A DNA stretch of 64,000 bases, from assembly GCA_028689025.1 (NCBI GenBank), contig JAQTXA010000001.1, positions 186,001 through 250,000 on the forward strand, in the 5' to 3' direction. Position numbers and translations under genes: made by a program. Below, piece by piece: positions 1 to 9,338 of this stretch. Every line of letters begins with the position of its first letter. The stretch's first letter is position 1. This DNA comes from Aliarcobacter sp. (GTDB taxonomy: Bacteria; Campylobacterota; Campylobacteria; Campylobacterales; Arcobacteraceae). The notes below the pieces were generated by a model. It did not search any database and had not been told where the DNA came from. It was given only the letters and a program-made list of their open reading frames with translations.

Positions 1-1795
1 AACAAGCTGCTGCTGATCTTTCTGCTGCTGAATCTGATAATTCGAATGCTTGCTCAACTTTTAAGTCTGGTAAACCTTGAATTTCAACGATTGTTCCAGC
101 AAATACATTTTTCTTACCTTTTTTCTCAACAGTTAATAAACCATCTTGAATAGCTTGGTAAGGAATAGCATTAACTAAATCTCTTAAAGTAATACCTGGT
201 TGCATTTCACCTTTGAATCTTACTAATACAGATTCTGGCATAGTTAAAGGCATCATACCTGTAACTCCAGCAAATGCAATAAGACCTGATCCAGCTGGGA
301 ATGAAATACCAATTGGGAATCTTGTATGAGAATCTCCACCAGTACCTACTGTATCTGGTAAACATAATCTATTTAACCATGAGTGAATAACACCATCACC
401 TGGTCTTAATGTAACTCCACCTCTTGAAGAGATAAACTCAGGTAAAGTATGTCTTAATTTAATGTCAGCTGGTTTTGGATAAGCAGCTGTGTGACAGAAT
501 GATTGCATAACCATATCAGCACCAAAAGATAGTGCAGCAAGTTCTTTAATCTCATCTCTAGTCATTGGTCCAGTTGTATCTTGAGAACCTACAGTTGTAG
601 CGATTGGCTCAACATACATACCTGGTTTAATACCTTCAACACCACAAGCTTTTCCAACCATTTTTTGAGCTTGAGTAAATCCTTTACCGTTATCAGCAGG
701 TTGTGCAGCAGCAATAAATGCAGTTGAAGCACCTAAACCTAATGCAGCTCTAGCTTTTGCAGTTAGACCTTTACCAATAATTAATGGAATTCTTCCACCA
801 GCTCTCATTTCGTCTGTTAAAGTATTTGGAGCTAAAGTAAATTTAGAAACAACAGCACCATCTTTTTCAATTACACCTGCATATGGTTTAATTGTAATAA
901 CATCACCAGTTTCTAAAGCATCAACAGAAGCTTCGATTGGTAAACATCCTGAATCTTCAGCAGTATTGAAGAAAATTGGAGCGATGATTGAACCTAAAAC
1001 AACCCCACCAGTTCTTTTATTAGGAACACCTGGAATATCTCTACCCATGTGCCATTGAACTGAGTTGATCCCTGATTTTCTTGAAGATCCAGTTCCAACA
1101 ACATCACCAACGTATGCTAAAGGGTGACCTTTTGCTTTTAACTCAACCATTTTTTCTAATGGTTTTTCCATTCTTGATTGTAACATTGCAGTTGCGTGTA
1201 ATGGAATATCAGATCTTGTAAATGCAACAGTTGCAGGAGATAAATCATCTGTATTTGTTTCACCAGGAATTTTATATACAGTTAATGTCATTTCTTCTTC
1301 TAAAGCAGGTTTATTAGTAAACCACTCAGCATTTGCCCATGATTCAATAACTTCTTTTGCTTTTGCATTTCCAGCGTCCATTAATTCTTTAACTTCATTA
1401 AATGAGTTATAAACTAGGATAGTATTTTTTAATTCATTTGCAGCAGCATCAGCAACTTCAGCAATTTTTAATGCTTCAACTAATGGAGTAACATTAAATC
1501 CACCCATCATTGTTCCTAAAATTTCAATTGCTTGAACTTTAGAAATTACAGAACAAGTTACATTTCCTTGAACAATGTCATTTAAAAATGCAGCTTTAAC
1601 ATAAGCAGCATCATCAACACCTGGATTAATTTTGTTTTTAAATAAATCTAAACAGTACTCTGCTTCAACAACTGGGTTAGCTTTTAGTAATTCTACTAAC
1701 TCAGCAGTTTGTTCAGCAGTTAAAGGTAATGCAGGTAAACCACCCTCATTAAGTCTTTCTTGTGAATGCGCTTTATAATTAGCTAATAAACTCAT
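1..1795 (-). CDS. acnB: Aconitate hydratase B (5' part, runs off left edge)
   Basis: AcnB interconverts citrate and isocitrate in the TCA cycle, and in many bacteria also hydrates 2-methylcitrate-derived aconitate. The 598 visible codons start [12 protein letters not shown] and cover the N-terminal HEAT-like helical domain, the swivel domain ([15 protein letters not shown] at about 176-190) and part of the catalytic region ([10 protein letters not shown] near 500). Full-length AcnB is about 850-860 residues, so the C-terminal Fe-S cysteines lie beyond the window. A strong Shine-Dalgarno run (gaggag) precedes the ATG. No break is seen in the visible frame. Confidence 0.96.
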   Translation of the reverse strand, partial: MSLLANYKAHSQERLNEGGLPALPLTAEQTAELVELLKANPVVEAEYCLDLFKNKINPGVDDAAYVKAAFLNDIVQGNVTCSVISKVQAIEILGTMMGGFNVTPLVEALKIAEVADAAANELKNTILVYNSFNEVKELMDAGNAKAKEVIESWANAEWFTNKPALEEEMTLTVYKIPGETNTDDLSPATVAFTRSDIPLHATAMLQSRMEKPLEKMVELKAKGHPLAYVGDVVGTGSSRKSGINSVQWHMGRDIPGVPNKRTGGVVLGSIIAPIFFNTAEDSGCLPIEASVDALETGDVITIKPYAGVIEKDGAVVSKFTLAPNTLTDEMRAGGRIPLIIGKGLTAKARAALGLGASTAFIAAAQPADNGKGFTQAQKMVGKACGVEGIKPGMYVEPIATTVGSQDTTGPMTRDEIKELAALSFGADMVMQSFCHTAAYPKPADIKLRHTLPEFISSRGGVTLRPGDGVIHSWLNRLCLPDTVGTGGDSHTRFPIGISFPAGSGLIAFAGVTGMMPLTMPESVLVRFKGEMQPGITLRDLVNAIPYQAIQDGLLTVEKKGKKNVFAGTIVEIQGLPDLKVEQAFELSDSAAERSAAAC

Positions 1796-1831
1796 ATAAT
1801 ATCTCCTCTTTTATTTTAGAAAGTTGCATAA

Positions 1832-1837
1832 ATTATA
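1832..1837 (-). promoter_or_regulatory. Predicted -10 box of acnB
   Basis: TATAAT on the minus strand, about 37 bp upstream of the acnB start, giving a leader of about 30 nt. No clear -35 box is visible, as is usual for Campylobacterota sigma70 promoters. Confidence 0.55.
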
Positions 1838-1857
1838 TCATAAAGAAAAAAATTAGT

Positions 1858-1876
1858 ATGTACAATTTTTGTAAAG
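1858..1876. promoter_or_regulatory. Degenerate half-conserved copy of the acnB-upstream palindrome
   Basis: ATGTACAATTTTTGTAAAG keeps the full left arm of the palindrome at 1982-2000 and differs from its right arm at three positions. It lies about 30 bp upstream of the acnB -10 box, a position where a regulator could contact RNA polymerase. Inferred weak operator. Confidence 0.35.
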
Positions 1877-1927
1877 AATTGCACAAGTTTTTATTTATGT
1901 AAATAAAAGTTACACTAACGGAAAGAA

Positions 1928-1969
1928 TAGACTTAAATTAAATTTTTTCTTAAGTTTAAGAAGAGTCTA
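1928..1969. other. Imperfect inverted repeat in the acnB upstream gap
   Basis: TAGACT/AGTCTA outer arms (1928-1933, 1964-1969) enclose a second imperfect stem of CTTAAA/TTTAAG type. There is no clean T-tract, so it is not a convincing terminator. The rest of the 301-bp gap between acnB and the next gene holds only the palindromes and promoter listed separately. Confidence 0.3.
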
Positions 1970-1981
1970 GTACTCACAATG

Positions 1982-2000
1982 ATGTACAATTATTGTACAT
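1982..2000. promoter_or_regulatory. Perfect 19-bp palindrome, putative operator
   Basis: ATGTACAAT-T-ATTGTACAT has 9-bp arms around one central base. It sits between the divergent acnB and thioesterase-like genes, 97 bp upstream of the latter. The symmetry suggests a dimeric transcription factor. The regulator is unknown. Confidence 0.5.
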
Positions 2001-2096
2001 ATATTTTATTATTTGTTCAATTGTTTTTAAGTAACATAGATAAAGCATCCTAACTAAAGGTTATATGCAATTTTTAAAAAAATAAAGAGAAAAATA

Positions 2097-2537
2097 ATGC
2101 TAAATAAACTTCAAAATAAACTTTATAATGAGATTCCTCTTACAAAAATAATGAAATTAAAAATTCAAGATTATAATGAATTAGAACTAATAACTAAAGC
2201 TCCACTTGAACCAAATATAAATGATAAAGGTACAGCTTTTGGTGGAAGTTTATCTACTATAACTATTATTTCCGCTTGGAGTTTGTGTTGGCTAATTTCA
2301 AAAGAGTTAGGTTTTGATTCAAATAATATTGTTATCATAAAAAATGAAACTAGCTTTAGAAAACCAGTAACTAAAGAGATAATTTGCCATACAAAAAAAC
2401 CATCTGTTCAAGAGATAGAAATATTAAAACAAAAACTACTAAGTAAAAAAAGTGCTTCTATAAAAATAGAATCAAAAATAATTGAAGATGGTGAAACATG
2501 TGTAGATTTTGTGGGATATTACGTAATTAAATTATAA
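2097..2537 (+). CDS. YiiD C-terminal-type thioesterase-fold protein
   Basis: A 146-residue protein resembling the putative thioesterase domain of YiiD (hot-dog fold). The diagnostic stretch NINDKGTAFGGSL at about 40-52 matches the N-x3-GTxFGGSL core of that family, in which a hydrophobic helix follows (here TITIISAWSLCWLI). It probably hydrolyses an acyl-CoA or similar thioester, but the substrate cannot be read from sequence. No acetyltransferase domain is fused, unlike E. coli YiiD. It is followed after 15 bp by def, so the two are likely co-transcribed. Confidence 0.7.
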   Translation: MLNKLQNKLYNEIPLTKIMKLKIQDYNELELITKAPLEPNINDKGTAFGGSLSTITIISAWSLCWLISKELGFDSNNIVIIKNETSFRKPVTKEIICHTKKPSVQEIEILKQKLLSKKSASIKIESKIIEDGETCVDFVGYYVIKL

Positions 2538-2552
2538 ATAAAAGGTTTTAAA

Positions 2553-3083
2553 ATGTTTGATTCAACTGATATAAAAATAGCAAAATTAGGTGAAAAAGTC
2601 CTAAGATTAAAGGCAAAAAAAGTAAAAGATATAAAAGGTGATGAAACACAAAAAATTATATCAATCATGTTGGAAACTTTAAAAAAATCAAATGGTGTTG
2701 GACTTGCAGCTCCTCAAATTTCTATTTCAAAACAGATTATGATTATTTCATCAAAACCAAATGCAAGATACCCAAATGCTCCATTAATGGAAGAGTTAGT
2801 TTTAATAAATCCAAAAATAATCAAAACTTCAAAGGCTAAAAACAAAGATTGGGAAGGATGTCTTAGTATTCCAGGAATCAGAGCACAAGTTCCTAGATAT
2901 AGGAAAATAGAAGTAAAATACAAAACAATAGATAATGAGAAAAAAACTATAGTTTTCAAAGATTTTATAGCTAGAATTTTTCAACATGAATATGACCATT
3001 TAATCGGTCTTGCTTTTATTGATAGAGTTGAAATAACTAAAGATATTATAAGTGAAGAAGTTTATTTAAAAAAGATTTCATAA
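2553..3083 (+). CDS. def: Peptide deformylase
   Basis: Removes the N-formyl group from nascent proteins; a metalloenzyme (usually iron) in the cytosol. All three family motifs are present: GVGLAAPQI at about 49-57, EGCLSIPG at about 107-114 (metal-ligand Cys) and QHEYDHLIG at about 149-157 (HExxH with two metal-ligand His and the catalytic Glu). The length of 176 residues is normal. It lies 15 bp after the thioesterase-like gene and 37 bp before a small acidic protein gene, all on the plus strand. Confidence 0.96.
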   Translation: MFDSTDIKIAKLGEKVLRLKAKKVKDIKGDETQKIISIMLETLKKSNGVGLAAPQISISKQIMIISSKPNARYPNAPLMEELVLINPKIIKTSKAKNKDWEGCLSIPGIRAQVPRYRKIEVKYKTIDNEKKTIVFKDFIARIFQHEYDHLIGLAFIDRVEITKDIISEEVYLKKIS

Positions 3084-3120
3084 TTTTTAGTTATCATTTA
3101 AAAAAACTTTAGGAAAATAG

Positions 3121-3378
3121 ATGTCAAATATAGAAAAACTTGCAAAAATTTTAAAAGAAGAATTAATCCCAGAACTTGATGAAAATCTAGAAGAGATGAT
3201 GGATATTATTGATAGTGGCGATTGTTCAAAAGATGATAGGGATGAACTTAAATATCTTGAAGAGATGAAAGCATATTTTGATGAAGTTGAACTAGATATT
3301 GCAAATAACAATCTTACAGAAGAAGATGCTTTAGATATTTTAGAAGTTCTTGAAGAGATGAGATTAGATAAAGAGTAA
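3121..3378 (+). CDS. Small acidic helical protein, paralogue of the protein at 30235
   Basis: An 85-residue, very acidic, probably all-helical protein with no signal peptide or known domain. It begins SNIEKLAKILKEELIPELDE and aligns by eye with the 96-residue protein at 30235-30525 (DIKEKLKDLVETVMIPEVEA), both having an IPE motif near residue 16-18 followed by acidic helices. Function unknown. It follows def and its last codons form part of a bidirectional terminator. Confidence 0.75.
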   Translation: MSNIEKLAKILKEELIPELDENLEEMMDIIDSGDCSKDDRDELKYLEEMKAYFDEVELDIANNNLTEEDALDILEVLEEMRLDKE

Positions 3379-3393
3379 GAAATTACTCTTTAT
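3368..3393. terminator. Bidirectional intrinsic terminator in convergent stop codons
   Basis: ATAAAGAGTAA - GAAA - TTACTCTTTAT: a perfect 11-bp stem with a GNRA-type tetraloop. It includes the stop codon of the gene ending at 3378 and the stop of the opposite gene ending at 3383. Confidence 0.75.
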
Positions 3394-3706
3394 TTGAAAT
3401 TAAAATAGTACGTGTTGGCAAACTGTTTTCAATTTTTCTATCTATGAAACAGTAAATAAAAAATAAAATCACTAAATAAATCGTATAAGTAATATCCAAA
3501 ACCTCTTTATTTGTAACAAAATTTATAATAAATAAAGAACTAAATACCACAAAAACAATTGATACAAATATCCATAAAAAATATATTTTCGTATGTTTTA
3601 AACTGAACACAGTAGAACAATTTGGGCAAATATGTTTTCCTAACAGACTTTTAAAATATCTTTTTGTTGTTAGTTCAACTTCTTGATTACAGTTTGGACA
3701 GTTCAT
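3383..3706 (-). CDS. Zinc-ribbon membrane protein
   Basis: A 107-residue protein. The N-terminus has two CPNC pairs (CPNC at 3-6 and again about 26 residues later), a zinc-ribbon arrangement, followed by two hydrophobic segments likely to span the inner membrane. A longer reading begins at 3736, but that ATG has no ribosome site and overlaps a -10-like TATGATAAAAT run. The ATG at 3706 has an AAGGTG site 6 bases upstream, so I chose it. Function unknown. Confidence 0.65.
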   Translation of the reverse strand: MNCPNCNQEVELTTKRYFKSLLGKHICPNCSTVFSLKHTKIYFLWIFVSIVFVVFSSLFIINFVTNKEVLDITYTIYLVILFFIYCFIDRKIENSLPTRTILISNKE

Positions 3707-3816
3707 GAATTCACCTTGTTTTTTTGATTTTATCATAGATATAGTAACTTTTTTATTATCACAGCATTTTAGTAATAAAAATTAGGAGCTTACAAAAATT
3801 ATTTATATTTTTTTGC

Positions 3817-3822
3817 TACAAT
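3817..3822 (+). promoter_or_regulatory. Extended -10 promoter of the small lipoprotein gene
   Basis: TTTTTTTGCTACAAT is an extended -10 element, 27 bp before the start at 3849. Confidence 0.5.
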
Positions 3823-3848
3823 TCCACTAAATTTGAATAGGATAATTT

Positions 3849-4028
3849 ATGATTAAATATATTGTTGGAACAATTATAGCTTTAACATTTAATGGATGTA
3901 TTGTAGGAGATGCTTTGGCATTACCATTTAGAGTAGTAGGTGATGTTCTGCAAGTTGTAACACCAGATCCAATTGGTGAGTCTGTTTCAGGCGTTGGAGA
4001 TGCAATAGATACTGCAATTCCTTTTTAA
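3849..4028 (+). CDS. Small lipoprotein-like protein (DUF6726-like)
   Basis: A 59-residue protein with a hydrophobic N-terminus ending in NGC (Cys16), a plausible but non-canonical lipobox. The following PFRVVGDVLQVVTPDPIG pattern resembles small DUF6726-type lipoproteins found in proteobacteria; this match is from memory. It stands alone, between an extended -10 promoter and a hairpin terminator. Function unknown. Confidence 0.65.
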   Translation: MIKYIVGTIIALTFNGCIVGDALALPFRVVGDVLQVVTPDPIGESVSGVGDAIDTAIPF

Positions 4029-4035
4029 TTTTATT

Positions 4036-4070
4036 AAATCAACATAATTTTTATAAAATATGTTGATTTT
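4036..4070 (+). terminator. Hairpin terminator after the small lipoprotein gene
   Basis: AAATCAACATA / TATGTTGATTT form a perfect 11-bp stem with a 12-base AT loop, running into TTTT. Confidence 0.6.
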
Positions 4071-4144
4071 GAATAACAAATATAATGTAAAAATATCCAT
4101 CTTTAATTTAATATTCCTTTCACTCTAATATTCAAAATTATTCT

Positions 4145-4186
4145 TTAACCTTTTATTAACCTAAACATAATAAAATCATCTATAAT
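4145..4186 (+). promoter_or_regulatory. Promoter region of the fad operon with tandem TTAACC repeats
   Basis: TTAACCTTTTA and TTAACCTAAA start at 4145 and 4156, exactly 11 bp apart (one helical turn), the spacing typical of OmpR-family binding sites. A TATAAT box lies at 4181-4186, very close to the ATG at 4199, so the true -10 may instead lie slightly upstream (TAAAAT around 4171-4176). The same 9-mer TTAACCTTT recurs upstream of the small RNA candidate near 19.2 kb. Confidence 0.4.
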
Positions 4187-4198
4187 AAAGGATAAACT

Positions 4199-5932
4199 AT
4201 GCAAAGTTACAACTTCAAAACATATAGTGAACTTTTTTTACATATATCAAACAACTATGATAATGAATATTTTTTAAACTATTTATCAAATGGGAAATAT
4301 ACAAATATCTCAACAAATGATTTTAAAAACAAAGTTATTTGTCTTAGTCTTGCTTTGAAAAATTTGGGTATTCAAAAAGGCGATAAGGTTGGGATTTTTG
4401 CTAAATCTTCACCATTTTGGCTTATCTTTGATTTTGCTATTTTGCAAGTTGGAGCTATTAGTGTTCCTATTTTTGCAAATATTTCAAGTGAAAATCTTAA
4501 TTTTGAGATAAAAGATTCTTCTATGAAGTTTATGTTTATTGATTCTCAAGAAAGATTAAATGACATAGAAAAAGAGAATTCACATCTTATTTTTATTACT
4601 CACAACTTTTGTATAAAAGAGCCAAATTTCTATAATTTTGATGAGATTTTAGTTATTGGAAAACAGATTTGTGATTCTACTGGATTTACTTCTTTTGAAG
4701 CCTTGGAAGATGATATTTTTTCTATCATTTACACAAGTGGAAACACTGGAACTCCAAAAGGTGTGATGCTTACCCATAAAAATATAGTTTCGCAACTTCA
4801 TGATATAAATAGTTTGATAAATCTTGAACAACATGAAGTTTCTCTTTCAGTTCTTCCTTTGGCTCATATATTTGAGCGAACTGTGATGAGTTATTATTTA
4901 AGTCGTGGAATTAGTATCTATTTTGTGGATGATGTTCAAAATGTTGCAAATCTTATGAAAGTTGTACGACCAACAATTATGACGGTAGTTCCAAGGCTTT
5001 TAGAGAAAATATTTAACAAAATCAAACTAAATATTTCAACAAAACCATTTATTAGCAGAGCAATTGCCTCTTTTGCATTTGCTTATGCCCTAAAAGAAGA
5101 TATAAATAAACACTCTCTTTTATTTAAAATTTATGACAAACTTGTCTATTCAAAATTTAGAGAAATCTTTGGTTCTAAACTTGAAAAACTAATAAGTGGA
5201 GGAGCACCTCTTTCAAAAGAGATAGCAATATTCTTTGTAAATATAAATGTTCCCGTTTATCAAGGATATGGATTGACTGAATTTTCACCAGTGATTTCTA
5301 CAAATTATCCAAATGCAAACAAAGTTGGTTCTTGTGGGAAAGTGATTCCAAGTGCGCAAATCAAAATAAATGAAAACAGCGAACTGTTTGTAAAAGGCCC
5401 TGCTTTGATGAAAGGTTATCTAAATCAAGAGGAATTAACAGCTAAAACAATAGATAAAGATGGTTGGCTTCATACAGGCGATGTGGCATATTTAGATGAA
5501 GATGGATATTTATTTATAAAAAGTAGAACTAAAGAAATATTCAAAACTTCAACGGGAGAGTATGTAAATGCTGTTGAAATTGAGCAAAAATTATCTAAAA
5601 ATAAATATATAGAGTTTGCAGTTATAATTTCTGAAAATAGAAAATATACCACTGCCCTACTTTTTGTGGATAGAGAAAAATATGAAAATGCAAAAAAACT
5701 AAATAAAAATTTAACAATAGAAGAATATTATAATAAAGATGATATTCTAAATAATATTTCAAACCATATAAATAGTCTAAATTCCAATCTAAATAAATGG
5801 GAAAAAATAGTAAAATTCAAAATCTTAACCAATAATATTTCAATAGAAACAGGAGAATTAACTCCATCTATGAAAATTTGTAGAGCTAAAATTGAAGAAA
5901 AATATTCAAATGTTATAAATAGTATGTATTAG
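4199..5932 (+). CDS. fadD: Long-chain acyl-CoA ligase (AMP-forming)
   Basis: Activates fatty acids to acyl-CoA with ATP and CoA, the entry step of beta-oxidation. At 577 residues it carries the adenylate-forming motifs: TSGNTGTPKGVMLTH (P-loop, about 179-193), GYGLTEFSP (about 355-363), and GWLHTGDVAYLDEDGYLF followed by KSRTKEIFKTSTGEYV (about 424-460, containing the hinge). No membrane segment is evident. First gene of a five-gene operon; the thiolase gene starts 9 bp downstream. The fad label rests on context; substrate chain length is not readable from sequence. Confidence 0.9.
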   Translation: MQSYNFKTYSELFLHISNNYDNEYFLNYLSNGKYTNISTNDFKNKVICLSLALKNLGIQKGDKVGIFAKSSPFWLIFDFAILQVGAISVPIFANISSENLNFEIKDSSMKFMFIDSQERLNDIEKENSHLIFITHNFCIKEPNFYNFDEILVIGKQICDSTGFTSFEALEDDIFSIIYTSGNTGTPKGVMLTHKNIVSQLHDINSLINLEQHEVSLSVLPLAHIFERTVMSYYLSRGISIYFVDDVQNVANLMKVVRPTIMTVVPRLLEKIFNKIKLNISTKPFISRAIASFAFAYALKEDINKHSLLFKIYDKLVYSKFREIFGSKLEKLISGGAPLSKEIAIFFVNINVPVYQGYGLTEFSPVISTNYPNANKVGSCGKVIPSAQIKINENSELFVKGPALMKGYLNQEELTAKTIDKDGWLHTGDVAYLDEDGYLFIKSRTKEIFKTSTGEYVNAVEIEQKLSKNKYIEFAVIISENRKYTTALLFVDREKYENAKKLNKNLTIEEYYNKDDILNNISNHINSLNSNLNKWEKIVKFKILTNNISIETGELTPSMKICRAKIEEKYSNVINSMY

Positions 5933-5941
5933 GAGTTTAAA

Positions 5942-7216
5942 ATGAAAGAAAGAATAGCCATAATAGATGGACTTAGAAGCCCCATCGCAAAAGCAAATGG
6001 AAAACTAAATGATGTAAGCGCTGACACTTTAGGTGCGATTATTACAAAAGAGTTGGTTTTACGAAATGATTTGGATTACAAACAATTTGATGAAGTAATC
6101 ATGGGAAATGTAGCTCAACCTGCAAATGCTGCAAATATTGCAAGGGTTATGGCTATTCGAGCTGGCTTTCCCCAATCAACTATTGCATACACAGTTCATA
6201 GAAATTGCGCTTCGGGAATGCAATCAATTTCAAGTGCCATTGAAAAAATAAACTCAAATCAAGGGGAGTTGTATTTAGTTGGTGGAATGGAATCTATGAG
6301 TAATATTCCTTTACTTTTTAGTGATGAATTTAGAAATTTAATCACAAAATTTACCTATACAAAATCAATCATTGAAAAATTAAAACTTCTAACAACTTTT
6401 AGATTAAGATTTTTAAAACCTACTATTGGATTAATTTCTGGTTTAACTGACCCAATTTCTGGAAAAATCATGGGAATTACTGCTGAAAACTTAGCAAATG
6501 AGTTTAAAATAAGCAGAGCTGCCCAAGATGAATATGCTTTAAATTCTCATAAAAAAGCTCAAAAAGCAATAGAGGATGGAATATTCAAAGATGAAATCCA
6601 TCCAATAATGACAAAAAATGCTTCTATTTCAAATGATGATGGAGTAAGATTTAATCAAACAATTGAAGCTTTAAATAAATTAAACCCAATTTTTGAAAAA
6701 GTTGAAGGAACTGTAACTGCTGGAAATTCATCACAAGTTTCAGATGGAGCTTGTAGTTTGATTGTTTGTACTGAGTCAAAAGCAAAGGAATTAAATCTTG
6801 AACCAATTGGATTTATAACAGATTATGCTTACGCTGGACTTGATGCAAATAGAATGGGTTTAGGACCTATTTATGCTACAAAAAAACTTTTTGATAAAAC
6901 AGGAATTACCCTAAAAGATATTGATTTAATCGAGATGAATGAAGCCTTTGCTGCTCAGGTTATAGCAAATCTTGAAGCTTTTAAATCAGAAGAATTCTGT
7001 CAAAAAACTTTTAATAGTCCTGCCCTTGGGGAAATTGATGAATCTATTTTAAACGTAAATGGAGGAGCAATTGCCCTTGGACATCCAGTTGGAATGAGTG
7101 GAGCTCGAATTGTTTTAACAGCATTAAAAGAGTTAAAAAGAAGAAACAAAAATAAAGCATTAGCGACACTATGTATTGGTGGCGGGCAAGGTGCTGCTTT
7201 TTTATTGGAGATATAA
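5942..7216 (+). CDS. fadA: Acetyl-CoA C-acyltransferase (3-ketoacyl-CoA thiolase)
   Basis: Catalyses thiolytic cleavage of 3-ketoacyl-CoA, the last step of each beta-oxidation round. Visible catalytic residues are Cys89 in RNCASGMQS (nucleophile), the His of GGAIALGHPVGMSGAR near 378, and the Cys of CIGGGQGAA near the C-terminus. The length of 424 residues is typical. A proper Shine-Dalgarno (aggag) precedes the ATG. Its neighbours, acyl-CoA ligase and a hydratase/dehydrogenase, support a degradative rather than biosynthetic (acetoacetyl-CoA) role. Confidence 0.92.
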   Translation: MKERIAIIDGLRSPIAKANGKLNDVSADTLGAIITKELVLRNDLDYKQFDEVIMGNVAQPANAANIARVMAIRAGFPQSTIAYTVHRNCASGMQSISSAIEKINSNQGELYLVGGMESMSNIPLLFSDEFRNLITKFTYTKSIIEKLKLLTTFRLRFLKPTIGLISGLTDPISGKIMGITAENLANEFKISRAAQDEYALNSHKKAQKAIEDGIFKDEIHPIMTKNASISNDDGVRFNQTIEALNKLNPIFEKVEGTVTAGNSSQVSDGACSLIVCTESKAKELNLEPIGFITDYAYAGLDANRMGLGPIYATKKLFDKTGITLKDIDLIEMNEAFAAQVIANLEAFKSEEFCQKTFNSPALGEIDESILNVNGGAIALGHPVGMSGARIVLTALKELKRRNKNKALATLCIGGGQGAAFLLEI

Positions 7217-7217
7217 T

Positions 7218-9338
7218 ATGAGTAATTTAATAAATAACATAAAATTTGAAATTAACCAAGATATAGCAACTATAACTTTTGATTTACAAAATGAGAAGAT
7301 AAATAAACTATCTTTTGAAGTATTAAAAGAGTTTGATGAAAAACTAAATTTAGTAAAAGATGACCACACAATAAAAGCCCTCCTAATAGATAGTGCAAAA
7401 AAAGATATTTTTATTGCTGGTGCTGATATTAAACAAATTGAGCAACTAAAAGATGAAACAGAAATTTATGATGCTTTAATGGATGTTCATAGAATATTTA
7501 ATAAACTTGAAAATCTTACAATTCCTACAATTGCATATATAAATGGTGCGTGTATGGGTGGAGGACTTGAACTTGCCCTTGCTTGTAACTATAGAGTATT
7601 AAGTACAAATCCTAAAACAAAACTGGCATTTCCAGAGATAAAACTAGGAATATTCCCAGGTTTTGCAGGAACTTTTAGAGCTCCTAAATTAATTGGTCTT
7701 CTAAATGCTTTAGATTTAATTTTAACAGGGAAAAATGTAGATGCAAAAAAAGCTTATAAACTAAATCTTGCAGATGAAATTTTTGATGATGCTCAAAAAG
7801 AGTTTATGTTAAATGATTTTATAAAAAAAGCTATTAATGGAACTCTAGGAAGTAGAAAAAGTTTCTATCTTTTAAACTACCCTCCTTTTAATGAAATTAT
7901 TTTCAGCCGTACCCTAAAAAATCTTGAAGACAAAGTAAATCCAGAGTTTAAAGCACCTTTTAAAGCCCTTGAAGTTATAAAAGCTACAATAAATAAAGAT
8001 ATAGAGTTTGCTAATAAATTTGAAGCAACAGATTTTTCACAAATTGCAATTACAAAAGAGTCAAAAAATCTAATCAAACTATTTTTCACTTTTGAAAAAT
8101 TAAATAAGAATTTTGAAAAAACTTTAAATCCAATATCAAATACAGTTGTTCTTGGAAATGGAGTAATGGGAAAAGGAATTATCTGGTTATTTTCAAAATA
8201 TTTAAAAGATGTGAGAATAAAACTAAGAGATATTTCACAAGCCCATGACATTATCAAAGATGTCTCAAAAATTTATGCCTATTTAGTAAAAACTAGAAAA
8301 ATGACAAAAAACGAGGTTGATTTTAAATTAAATAAAATTTCATATACGGATAAATTTGATGGATTTAAACACTTTGATTTTGTTATCGAAGCAATAATTG
8401 AAGATGAAAAAACAAAAAAAGAGACCTATGCACAAATAGAAAAAGTAGCTAATGAAAATGTAATAATCGCTACAAATACATCTTCTATTTCAATAGAAAA
8501 ATTAGGAATTGATTTAAAAAATAAAGAGAACTTCTTAGGAGTTCACTTCTTTAATCCAGTAAATTTAATGCCTCTTGTTGAAGTAATTCCATCACCATAT
8601 ACTTCAAAAGAGACTATAAATAGAGTTTTTGAACTTCTTATTTCTTGTGGAAAAACACCAATTTTAGTAAAAGATTGTGCTGGATTTATTGTAAATAGAA
8701 TTTTACTTCCATATTTAAATGAAGCAGCATTTATTTTAAGTGAAAGCTCAAGCGTAGAACATATTGACCATCTAATAAAAGAGTTTGGTATGCCAATGGG
8801 ACCATTTAATCTAGCTGATACGGTTGGAATTGATGTTGGATATAAAGTTGCTTCTATTTTACATGATGAATATGGATATAGAATGCCAATTGCTCCAATA
8901 CTTGAAAAAATGTATGATGCAAAATATTTTGGTAAAAAAGGTGAAACCGGTGGTTTTTATCAATACGATGGAAAAGATGACTATGTAAATGAACATGTTA
9001 CTTCAATGCTACAAAGTAACAGTAGAATTATTTCAGATGAAGAGATAATTCAAAGATGCCTTTATATTATGATAAATGAAGCTTCAAGATGTCTTGAAGA
9101 AAATATCGTAACAGAAGCTGCAATAATCGATTTTGCAATGATTACTGGAACTGGTTTTCCTGCTTATAAAGGTGGATTATTAACTTATGCAAATGAAGTT
9201 GGATTAAGAAATATCTTAGAATCATTAAGACAATTTGAAAAAGATTATGGAAGTAGATTTGCACCTTCTAATCTTTTAATCAAATTAGTTGAAGAACATG
9301 AAGATTTTGAAACGGGAGAAGTTTTATGGAAACGCTGA
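7218..9338 (+). CDS. fadB: FadB/FadJ-like enoyl-CoA hydratase / 3-hydroxyacyl-CoA dehydrogenase
   Basis: A 706-residue bifunctional enzyme for the middle two steps of beta-oxidation. The N-terminal crotonase domain shows FIAGADIKQIEQL (oxyanion loop) and GACMGGGLELALACN. The central dehydrogenase domain has the dinucleotide-binding motif VVLGNGVMGKG near 310 and HFFNPVNLMPLVEVI near 440, followed by the C-terminal dehydrogenase domains (KDCAGFIVNRILLPYLNEA). I used the ATG at 7218, preceded by ggagat, rather than an upstream in-frame start at 7176 that would overlap the thiolase gene by 41 bp. FadB versus FadJ cannot be decided. Confidence 0.9.
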   Translation: MSNLINNIKFEINQDIATITFDLQNEKINKLSFEVLKEFDEKLNLVKDDHTIKALLIDSAKKDIFIAGADIKQIEQLKDETEIYDALMDVHRIFNKLENLTIPTIAYINGACMGGGLELALACNYRVLSTNPKTKLAFPEIKLGIFPGFAGTFRAPKLIGLLNALDLILTGKNVDAKKAYKLNLADEIFDDAQKEFMLNDFIKKAINGTLGSRKSFYLLNYPPFNEIIFSRTLKNLEDKVNPEFKAPFKALEVIKATINKDIEFANKFEATDFSQIAITKESKNLIKLFFTFEKLNKNFEKTLNPISNTVVLGNGVMGKGIIWLFSKYLKDVRIKLRDISQAHDIIKDVSKIYAYLVKTRKMTKNEVDFKLNKISYTDKFDGFKHFDFVIEAIIEDEKTKKETYAQIEKVANENVIIATNTSSISIEKLGIDLKNKENFLGVHFFNPVNLMPLVEVIPSPYTSKETINRVFELLISCGKTPILVKDCAGFIVNRILLPYLNEAAFILSESSSVEHIDHLIKEFGMPMGPFNLADTVGIDVGYKVASILHDEYGYRMPIAPILEKMYDAKYFGKKGETGGFYQYDGKDDYVNEHVTSMLQSNSRIISDEEIIQRCLYIMINEASRCLEENIVTEAAIIDFAMITGTGFPAYKGGLLTYANEVGLRNILESLRQFEKDYGSRFAPSNLLIKLVEEHEDFETGEVLWKR

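Noticed and set aside
3121..3378. Antitoxin of a toxin-antitoxin pair because of its size and acidity
   Set aside because: No adjacent toxin-like gene is present at this copy or at its paralogue, and neither shows a DNA-binding segment.
7176..7217. Upstream start for the fadB-like gene at 7176
   Set aside because: It would overlap the thiolase by 41 bp; the ATG at 7218 has a proper ribosome site and gives the expected family N-terminus.
7877..8257. A 126-residue frame opposite the fadB-like gene
   Set aside because: Same reasoning; composition reflects the opposite strand of a conserved gene.
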